Source of the DNA: Plantactinospora mayteni
Lineage (GTDB): Bacteria > Actinomycetota > Actinomycetes > Mycobacteriales > Micromonosporaceae
Assembly (NCBI RefSeq): GCF_016862935.1
Contig: NZ_BONX01000064.1
Location: 1 to 64,000 of the forward strand
Direction of reading: 5' to 3'
Length of the DNA: 64,000 nucleotides
Shown here: positions 42,139 to 48,110 of the stretch, in pieces
Position numbering within the stretch: position 1 is the first letter of the stretch
Layout of the letters: each line of letters starts with the position of its first letter
Translations under genes and position numbers: made by a program
The notes under the pieces: generated by a model
The model's input: the letters and a program-made list of their open reading frames with translations, nothing else
What the model was told of the DNA's origin: nothing
Databases searched by the model: none

Positions 42139-42936
42139 GTGCCCGACGCCTTCTACCTGCCCACCGACGACCCCGAGCGGTACGTCGCCACCCCGGCCAC
42201 CGAGGGACCGTGGAGCAGCGGCCTGCAACACGGCGGACCGCCGAGCGCGCTGCTGACCCGAGCCGTGGAACGGTTACCCAGCTCGCTGGACGGGCCGGCC
42301 CAGGTCACCCGGCTGACGGTGGAGTTCCTCGGCGGGGTACCGGTGGCCGAGGTCGCCGTCCGGGCCACCGTGGCCCGGCCCGGACGCTCCGTCGAACTGG
42401 TCGAGGCCGAACTGCACGCCGCCGGGCGGGTGGTGCTGCGGGCCCGGGTATGGCGGATCCGGCGTACCCCGGTCGAGCTGCCCGCCGAGGTGGTCACCGC
42501 CCCGGCACCACCACCGTCCCGGCCGGCGGAGCCCTCCCGGTTCACCGAGCCGCGCTGGCAGACCGGCTACCTGCGGGCGGTCGACTGGCGGTTCGTCGAC
42601 GGCCACTTCGAGCGCCCCGGCCCGGCCTCGGTCTGGGCCCGGCAACGGATTCCGCTGGTCGCCGGTGAGGAGCCGAGCCCGCTGCAACGGGTCACCCTGC
42701 TCGCCGACTCCGGCAACGGACTGAGCCGGCTGCTGGACATCGCGCACTGGTGGTTCATCAACACCGAACTGACCGTGCACCTGCACCGGCAGCCGGTCGA
42801 CGAGTGGCTGCACGTACGGGCCGGCACGACGCTGGACGAACACGGGTCCGGGCTGGCCAGCACCGTGCTCTCCGACGCCACCGGTCCGCTGGGCCGGGGC
42901 GCCCAGGCTCTGATGGTCGGCCGCCGGGCCGGCTGA
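42139..42936 (+). CDS. Acyl-CoA thioesterase family protein (double hotdog)
   Basis: 265 residues from a GTG with GGAGAGGA about 10 bases before. The opening 'WSSGLQHGGPPSALLTRAVERL' is the family loop with the HGG element. It is followed by 'VTRLTVEFLGGVP' and a second hotdog half ending 'LTVHLHRQPVDEWLHVRAGTTLDEHGSGLASTVLSDATGPLGRGAQALMV', with the conserved Asp-Gly region near the end. It hydrolyses acyl-CoA or uses related thioesters; chain length unknown. A TetR gene with its own operator follows in the same direction. Confidence 0.85.
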   Translation: MPDAFYLPTDDPERYVATPATEGPWSSGLQHGGPPSALLTRAVERLPSSLDGPAQVTRLTVEFLGGVPVAEVAVRATVARPGRSVELVEAELHAAGRVVLRARVWRIRRTPVELPAEVVTAPAPPPSRPAEPSRFTEPRWQTGYLRAVDWRFVDGHFERPGPASVWARQRIPLVAGEEPSPLQRVTLLADSGNGLSRLLDIAHWWFINTELTVHLHRQPVDEWLHVRAGTTLDEHGSGLASTVLSDATGPLGRGAQALMVGRRAG

Positions 42937-42956
42937 CCCGCGCGCCGGACCGGCAC

Positions 42957-43007
42957 CAATCCAAGACGTACGTACGGATTGCATACCGGGTCCCCGCCTG
43001 GCACGAT
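42957..43007 (+). promoter_or_regulatory. TetR operator and leaderless promoter
   Basis: CAATCC (42957-42962) and GGATTG (42976-42981) flank 13 bases, with the perfect palindrome CGTACGTACG at 42967-42976 inside. A -35 TTGCAT (42979-42984) and -10 CACGAT (43002-43007), 17 bases apart, would start transcription at or beside the GTG at 43014. The operator overlaps the -35 box, consistent with self-repression. Confidence 0.6.
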
Positions 43008-43013
43008 CGGGTG

Positions 43014-43592
43014 GTGCCCAGGGTAAGTCAGGACCAGCTCGACGCCCGCCGTCAGGAGATCCTCGGCGCGGCACGGGCCTGCTTCGCCCGACACGGCTAC
43101 GAGGGCGCCACCGTGCGCCGGCTCGAAGAGGCGACCGGGCTCTCCCGGGGAGCGATCTTCCACCACTTCCGGGACAAGGACTCGCTCTTCCTCGCGGTCG
43201 CCGAGGACGACGCCGCCGCCATGGTCGCCACGGTCGCCCGCAACGGTCTGGTGCAGGTCATGCGGGACCTGCTGGCCGGTGCCACCTCGCCGGACACCAC
43301 CGGCTGGCTGGGCAGCCAACTCGAGGTGTCCCGGCGACTGCGCACCGACCCGGAGTTCGCGAAGCGCTGGGCGGAACGCTCGGCGAGTCTCGCCGAGGCC
43401 ACCCGGGAGCGGCTGGCCCGGCAGCGGGACGCCGGGGTACTCCGCGACGACGTACCCATCGAGACGCTGGCCCGGTTCCTGGAGCTGGCCTACGACGGCC
43501 TGGTGCTGCAACTGGCGATGGCCCGGCCGGCGGGCGACCTCGGTCCGGTACTGGACCTGGTCGAGGAGGCGGTCCGCCGACCGGGCCGCTGA
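43014..43592 (+). CDS. TetR family transcriptional regulator
   Basis: 192 residues from a GTG. The TetR_N helix-turn-helix is clear ('ILGAARACFARHGYEGATVRRLEEATGLSRGAIFHHFRDKDSLF', about 15-60). The ligand domain contains 'WLGSQLEVSRRLRTDPEFAKRWAERSASLAEATRERLARQRDAGVLRDDVP', close to the AcnR-like group of actinobacterial TetR regulators. No ribosome binding site is seen, which agrees with leaderless expression. AcnR in corynebacteria controls aconitase; here acnA is 10 kb away, so the target is open. Confidence 0.87.
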   Translation: MPRVSQDQLDARRQEILGAARACFARHGYEGATVRRLEEATGLSRGAIFHHFRDKDSLFLAVAEDDAAAMVATVARNGLVQVMRDLLAGATSPDTTGWLGSQLEVSRRLRTDPEFAKRWAERSASLAEATRERLARQRDAGVLRDDVPIETLARFLELAYDGLVLQLAMARPAGDLGPVLDLVEEAVRRPGR

Positions 43593-43611
43593 GCACGCCC
43601 ACTCCGGCCAA

Positions 43612-43743
43612 CACTGCTCGCCCCTTGTAGCTCTGCTCGCTCCTTCTGGCACTGATCGCGTCTCCGGCGGCGCTGCTGCCCCGGACAGCACTGCTCGCCC
43701 CTTGCGGCCCTGCTCGCCCCTTGCGGCGCCGCTCGGCACGCGG
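43612..43743. repeat. Seven degenerate ~19-bp tandem repeats
   Basis: Units begin at 43612, 43631, 43650, 43671, 43689, 43708 and 43727 and follow CACTGCTCGCCCCTTGCGG; the first, fifth and sixth are nearly identical. The array fills most of the gap between the TetR gene and the TIGR04222 gene. There are no spacers, so it is not a CRISPR array. Confidence 0.85.
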
Positions 43744-43830
43744 CAGGTTTGCCGAACCGCGATCGGGCGGGCTGGCGTAGCCGATCCACAATGGTGGCAG
43801 TCCCGACCCACGTACGCCTGGAGTGACCCG

Positions 43831-44757
43831 ATGGACGTGCTGCCGGTGCAAGCCGAGACCTGGGGCGTACCCGGGCCGGTCTTCCTGACCATCTACCTCA
43901 CGATCGCCGGACTGGTCCTGCTCGGCACCCTGGTCCACCGGCTGGTCGGGTTCGCCGGGCACCGCCCGCCCGGGGCCGAGCGGCTGCACCCGATCCAGCT
44001 CGCCTGGCTGTCCGGCGGTGACCGGCTGTCCGTGTACGCCACGCTCGGCGGGCTGCGCGCCGCCGGGGCGGTCGGCACCACACCGCAGCGCCGGCTGGTG
44101 CAGGCCGGGCCGTTGCCGGTCCAGGCCACGCCGCTCGACGCCGCCGTCCACCAGGCGGCCGGCCAGGGCGTACGCGGGCGAAAGCTCGGCGACGATCCAC
44201 GGGTCCGCACCGCGCTCGCCGACCTGCGGGCCGAGCTGGTCCGGAACGGACTGGCGCTGCCCCGGTCGGCCCGGCCGGTCGCCCGGATCGGGCCGGTACT
44301 GCTGCTCGGGCTGCTGGCGGTCGGCCTGGCCCGGCTGATCGCCGGTCTGGTCGGCGGTCAGCCGGTCGGCTACCTCGGGCTGAGCCTGCTGGTGCTGGCG
44401 CCCACCAGCGTGGTGCTGCTCTGCGTGGTCCCCCACCGGACCCGGGCGGCGAACGCACTCCTGCGCGACCTGCGCCGGCAGCACCAGCACCTCGCGCCCC
44501 GGCACTCGCCCGCCTACGCCACCTACGGGGCGGCCGGTGCGGCGCTGGGGATCGCCCTCTTCGGCACGGCCGCGCTGGTCCAGTTCGACCCGGCGTTCGC
44601 GGTCGAGGCGGAGGTGCAGCGCGCGGTGAGCACACCGGCAGTGGGCGGCAGCGGCGGATCCGGCGGCGGGGACAGCTCCGGTGGCGGCGACGGTTCGGGC
44701 GGCAGTGGCTGCGGTGGTGGTGGCGGGTGCGGTGGGTGCGGCGGGTGCGGCGGATGA
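43831..44757 (+). CDS. TIGR04222 membrane protein with Gly/Cys-rich C-terminal tail
   Basis: 308 residues. Membrane helices lie at about 16-38, 153-175, 179-201 and 232-251. A cytoplasmic loop of about 110 residues between the first two contains 'LAWLSGGDRLSVYATLGGLRAAGAV', the TIGR04222 hallmark. After the last helix the chain becomes almost pure Gly/Ser/Asp and then Gly/Cys, with Cys at 294, 300, 303 and 306 (pattern C-G5-C-GG-C-GG-C-GG). Its stop overlaps the ATG of a DUF692 (MNIO) gene. MNIO enzymes modify cysteines of peptide substrates, so I infer that this tail may be the substrate. The membrane body would then hold a modified metal-binding tail at the cell surface or inside. Confidence 0.85.
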   Translation: MDVLPVQAETWGVPGPVFLTIYLTIAGLVLLGTLVHRLVGFAGHRPPGAERLHPIQLAWLSGGDRLSVYATLGGLRAAGAVGTTPQRRLVQAGPLPVQATPLDAAVHQAAGQGVRGRKLGDDPRVRTALADLRAELVRNGLALPRSARPVARIGPVLLLGLLAVGLARLIAGLVGGQPVGYLGLSLLVLAPTSVVLLCVVPHRTRAANALLRDLRRQHQHLAPRHSPAYATYGAAGAALGIALFGTAALVQFDPAFAVEAEVQRAVSTPAVGGSGGSGGGDSSGGGDGSGGSGCGGGGGCGGCGGCGG

Positions 44758-45662
44758 CGACCGGGGATGGTGTGCGGGCGCCGGAGGTTGGAGACGGTGT
44801 GCCGGTGCCGGCCTCCGGTGTGCCGGTGCCGGCCGGTGTGCGGACACCGGAGGCCGGATACGGCGTGGGGATCGGCTGGCGGCCCGAGATCGCCGGCTTC
44901 GTCGCGGACCTGCCCGGCCTGCGCTTCGTCGAGGTGATCGCCGAGTCGATACCCGCTGCCGGGCCACCGCCGGGCCTCGCCGAACTGCGTGAACGCGGCG
45001 TGACCGTGATACCGCACGGGGTGCGGCTCTCCCTCGGCGGCGCCGACCCGGTCGAGCCTGCTCGGGTACGCCAGTTCGCCCGGGCCGCCGAACTGCTGGA
45101 CGCGCCGCTGGCCAGTGAGCACATCGCCTTCGTCCGGGCCGGCGGGATCGAGGCGGGGCACCTGCTGCCGTTGCCGCGTACCCGGGAGGCGGTCGACGCG
45201 GTGGTCGGGAACGTCGCCCGGGTACGGGCCGAACTCTCCGTCCCACTCGCCCTGGAGCCGATCGCCGCCATCTTCGACTGGCCGGACGACGAACTGGACG
45301 AGGCGGACTTCCTCACCGAGATCCTCGACCGTACCGGCGCGCTGCTGCTGCTGGACATCGCCAACGTCTACGCCAACGCCCGCAACCGGGGTGCCGATCC
45401 GCTCGACCTGCTCGACCGGCTGCCGCTGGAGCGGGTCGGCTACGTACACGTCGCGGGCGGTGCGGCCAGCGACGGGATCTACCACGACACGCACACCGAC
45501 CCGGTCCCGCCGGAGGTACTCGACCTGGTCGCCGAACTCTCCGCCCGGCACCGGCCGCCAGCGCTGCTGCTGGAGCGCGACGGACACTATCCACCGGCCG
45601 CCACCCTGCGCGCCGAACTCGACGCCATCGCCGCCGCCTCCGGCTATCCGAGGGTGACCTGA
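44754..45662 (+). CDS. DUF692 family (MNIO) multinuclear non-haem iron enzyme
   Basis: 302 residues; ATG overlaps the TIGR04222 stop (ATGA). The first 35 residues are low-complexity (VPVPASG-type repeats) and the TIM-barrel starts at 'GVGIGWRPE'. Likely metal ligands of the family are seen: His88 in 'IPHGVRLSLGG', His123 in 'SEHIAF', Glu168 in 'LALEPI', Asp201 in 'LLLDIANVYANA', His232 in 'VHVAGG', Asp245/His247 in 'HDTHTDPVP' and Glu274 in 'LLLERDGHYP'. Three positions differ from the common pattern: EP for EN, D-x-A-N for D-x-N-N and AGG for AGH. Characterised relatives (MbnB, TglH) oxidatively remodel peptide cysteines. The context supports action on the neighbouring Cys-rich tail. Confidence 0.88.
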   Translation: MTTGDGVRAPEVGDGVPVPASGVPVPAGVRTPEAGYGVGIGWRPEIAGFVADLPGLRFVEVIAESIPAAGPPPGLAELRERGVTVIPHGVRLSLGGADPVEPARVRQFARAAELLDAPLASEHIAFVRAGGIEAGHLLPLPRTREAVDAVVGNVARVRAELSVPLALEPIAAIFDWPDDELDEADFLTEILDRTGALLLLDIANVYANARNRGADPLDLLDRLPLERVGYVHVAGGAASDGIYHDTHTDPVPPEVLDLVAELSARHRPPALLLERDGHYPPAATLRAELDAIAAASGYPRVT

Positions 45663-45810
45663 GATGTCGAACACGATCGCCGCCGCCTCCGGTCATCCGG
45701 AGATGAGCGACACGATCGCCTTCCGCCTCCGGCTATCCGCAGGTGACCGGAGATGACTGACCCGATCACCGCCCGCCTCCGGTTGCCCGGCGGTGACCGC
45801 AGATGACCGA
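45621..45810. repeat. Four ~50-bp repeats at the MNIO / next-gene junction
   Basis: Units at 45621-45671, 45672-45710, 45711-45760 and 45761-45810 each hold a copy of the last MNIO codons (GCCTCCGGCTATCCG-like) and an AGATG start signal. The second unit lacks about 11 bases. The real MNIO stop is in the first unit and the ATG of the next gene in the last. Confidence 0.9.
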
Positions 45811-46351
45811 CGAGACCCGGCCTGCGGACCGACCACGATCACGGAACGACCGGAGCAGTCGGGCCGGAGCGGCCGGGACGCTGGCCGACCGGCAGGCCGC
45901 GCTGGTAGCCGCCCTGGTGGCCGGGGCGCCGCTGCCACCGGGCTTCGACGCCCGGCTGGTCGGGGTGGCCCGGTCGGCGCTGCTGCACAAGCGGGCCGGC
46001 GAGGTCGCCCGGCACTGGCCGCTGCTCGCCGCAGGGCACGGCCGGAGCTGGCGGGCCGTCTTCGCGGCCTGGGCGGCCGAGCGCCCGACCTCGGGCTCGG
46101 TCCGGGACGGCTGGGACCTGGCCCGGCACCTGGCCGCCGAGGAGGCGCTGCCGGCGCCCGCCGCCGAGGAACTCGCCGTCCGGGAGGCCGGCTGGCGGTA
46201 CGACGGCCACACGCCCCCGCGCCGACGCCGGCTGCCGGCACTGCGCCGGGCCGGAAACGTGCTGGTGGTGCAGTTCGCCGGCCGGGTACGCATCTGGACC
46301 GCGCCCGGCTCCACCAACCCGAAGATCGACTCGGCGTCGCCCGGGTCATAG
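45803..46351 (+). CDS. SCO6045-like protein, putative MNIO partner
   Basis: 182 residues. The N-terminal part 'DRQAALVAALVAGAPLPPGFDARLVGVARSALLHKRAGEVARHWPLL' followed by 'WRAVFAAWAAERP-T-SGSVRDGWDLARHL' is an all-helical domain similar in layout to DUF2063, the usual partner of DUF692 enzymes (MbnC-like substrate recruitment). The C-terminal part has basic residues and strands ('VLVVQFAGRVRIWTAP'). It follows the MNIO gene in the same direction, separated by tandem copies of the junction. I therefore read it as the recognition subunit. The assignment rests on similarity by eye and on position. Confidence 0.65.
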   Translation: MTDETRPADRPRSRNDRSSRAGAAGTLADRQAALVAALVAGAPLPPGFDARLVGVARSALLHKRAGEVARHWPLLAAGHGRSWRAVFAAWAAERPTSGSVRDGWDLARHLAAEEALPAPAAEELAVREAGWRYDGHTPPRRRRLPALRRAGNVLVVQFAGRVRIWTAPGSTNPKIDSASPGS

Positions 46352-46360
46352 GATCCCGCT

Positions 46361-47122
46361 ATGGATCTCGGACTCGCGGACCGGGTGTACGTGCTGACCG
46401 GCGCATCGAAGGGACTCGGCTTCGCCACCGCACGCGCCCTGGTGGCCGACGGCGCCCGGGTGGTGATCTCGGCCCGGGATCCCGACCAGGTGGCCACGGC
46501 GGCAGAACGACTCGGCCCGGACGACCGGGTGGTCGGGGTCACCGCCGACCTGGCCAGCCCGGACACCGCGACCCGGTTGGTCGACACCGCCCTGGAGCGG
46601 TTCGGCGGGCTCGACGGTGGGCTGGTCTCGGTCGGCGGACCGCCGCCGGGCAGCGCCGCCCAGGCCACCGACGCGCAGTGGCGGGACTCCTTCGAGACCA
46701 TCTTCCTCGGCACGGTCCGGGCCGCCCGGACGATCGCGGCGGCACTGCCGGTCGGCGGCGCGCTCGGCCTGGTGCTCTCCAACTCGGTCCGGGCACCGAT
46801 TCCGGGGCTCGGCATCTCGAACGGGCTGCGGCCGGGGCTGGCCGGGGTGGCCAAGGACATGGCCGACGAGTACGGTCCGCGCGGCGTACGCGTACTCAGC
46901 CTGTTGCCGGGCCGGATTCTCACCGACCGTAACCGGGAACTCTTCGCCGCCAGCGGGGACCCGGAGCGAGCCCGGGCCGACGCGGAGGCGGCGATACCGC
47001 TGCGCCGGATCGGCGACCCGGACGAGTTCGGCCGGGTGGCCGCGTTCGTGCTCTCCCCCGCCGCCAGCTACCTGACCGGGGTCACCATCCCGGTCGACGG
47101 CGGCGCACTGCGGAGCCTCTGA
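46361..47122 (+). CDS. Short-chain dehydrogenase/reductase lacking the usual catalytic Tyr
   Basis: 253 residues. The NAD(P) loop 'LTGASKGLGFATARALVADGARVVISAR' and 'VTADLASPDT' are standard, as is the C-terminal 'GDPDEFGRVAAFVLSPAASYLTGVTIPVDGG'. The expected Y-x-x-x-K is replaced by 'LSNSVRAPIPGLGISNGLRPGLAGVAKDMADEYG', with no Tyr four residues before a Lys. A family of SDRs with this SNS...SN-LR pattern exists, with uncertain catalysis. It starts 9 bases after the SCO6045-like gene, so it is probably in the same transcript as the MNIO cassette. Confidence 0.83.
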   Translation: MDLGLADRVYVLTGASKGLGFATARALVADGARVVISARDPDQVATAAERLGPDDRVVGVTADLASPDTATRLVDTALERFGGLDGGLVSVGGPPPGSAAQATDAQWRDSFETIFLGTVRAARTIAAALPVGGALGLVLSNSVRAPIPGLGISNGLRPGLAGVAKDMADEYGPRGVRVLSLLPGRILTDRNRELFAASGDPERARADAEAAIPLRRIGDPDEFGRVAAFVLSPAASYLTGVTIPVDGGALRSL

Positions 47123-47370
47123 GCTGCCTCCGGCCGGCCACCGGCTCCCGCCAGCCGCCGAACCGACCTTCGCCCGCCACCGGCTGACTCCGGTCGCCCT
47201 CCAGATGGAGGGCCGGGTGACGGGTCCGGGTCGCGGCGCGTCACCGATCCGCTCCCGGTACGGCCAGTTCCGGAAGACCATGCGACTCGGCCGCCGAGCC
47301 GGTCTCGGCCTGCCGCCGGCCCGGCCCCGGGCCGGGATAGAGTTGCCACCCGTCGAGCCTGGAGGTTTCC

Positions 47371-47487
47371 ATCATCGAACTGCTGAGCCTGGTGGTGCTC
47401 GCCGTCGGCGCGCTCTGCTGTCTGGCGGTGGTGACGGCTGTGGTGCTGGTGGTGGTATGGGCGGTCAGGCGAAACAACAAGAGTTGA
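47371..47487 (+). CDS. Possible 38-residue membrane peptide with non-standard start, overlapping the glycosylase gene
   Basis: The frame from ATC 47371 reads 'IIELLSLVVLAVGALCCLAVV' and ends 'WAVRRNNKS' at a TGA (47485-47487). It is one strongly hydrophobic helix with a basic end. A perfect GGAGG (47361-47365) lies 5 bases before the ATC, but no ATG/GTG/TTG is in the right place; GTG 47392 is the next option. It overlaps the first 31 bases of the DNA glycosylase gene in another frame. It may be a coupled leader peptide or membrane microprotein. Tentative. Confidence 0.35.
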   Translation: MIELLSLVVLAVGALCCLAVVTAVVLVVVWAVRRNNKS

Positions 47488-48110
47488 CGACGGCCCGACG
47501 GGTCCGGCCCCGTCCGACCCCGGCCGAGGTGGCGGCGGCGGCCGACCGGCTGCTCCCCGACCTGATCGCCCCGGACCTGGACGTACTCTTCTGCGGGATC
47601 AACCCGGGTCTCTACTCGGCGGCGACCGGCTGGCACTTCGCCCGGCCCGGCAACCGGTTCTGGCCGGCCCTGCACCGGGGTGGGTTCACACCGCACCTGG
47701 TCGACCCGGCCGACCAGGCCGAACTGCTCGGTCACGGGCTGGGCATCACCAACCTGGCGGCCCGGGCCAGCGCCCGGGCCGACGAACTGACCCGGGACGA
47801 ACTCGTCGAGGGCGGTCGGCTGCTGGTCCGCAAGGTCCGGCGGTACCGGCCGCGCTGGGTGGCGGTGCTCGGGGTCACGGCGTACCGGACGGCGTTCGAG
47901 CGGCGTACGGCGAGGATCGGCCGGCAACCGGAGACGATCGGCGGGGCACACCTGTGGGTACTGCCGAACCCGAGCGGGCTGAACGCACACTTCACCGGGC
48001 CGGGGCTGGCCGCCGAGTTCGCGGCGCTGCGGGCGGCGACCCTGGCGGAGACGCGGGGCCAGGGGCCGGGCGACCGCCTGAAGAGTGGACTCGGTCAGAC
48101 CGGGTCGTAG
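47457..48110 (+). CDS. mug: Mismatch-specific G:T/U DNA glycosylase (Mug/TDG family)
   Basis: 217 residues. The family signature 'VLFCGINPGLYSAATGWHFARPGNRFWPAL' carries the active-site Asn of GINPG, and the second motif 'LPNPSGLNAHF' forms the intercalating loop. A polar N-terminal extension of 25 residues is present. The enzyme excises uracil or thymine (or ethenocytosine) opposite guanine in duplex DNA. It fits well in a very GC-rich genome exposed to cytosine deamination. Its last 16 bases overlap the convergent ABC exporter gene. Confidence 0.9.
   Translation: MGGQAKQQELTTARRVRPRPTPAEVAAAADRLLPDLIAPDLDVLFCGINPGLYSAATGWHFARPGNRFWPALHRGGFTPHLVDPADQAELLGHGLGITNLAARASARADELTRDELVEGGRLLVRKVRRYRPRWVAVLGVTAYRTAFERRTARIGRQPETIGGAHLWVLPNPSGLNAHFTGPGLAAEFAALRAATLAETRGQGPGDRLKSGLGQTGS

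Noticed and set aside
43612-43743. CRISPR array
   Set aside because: Repeats are directly adjacent with no spacers and no cas genes are near.
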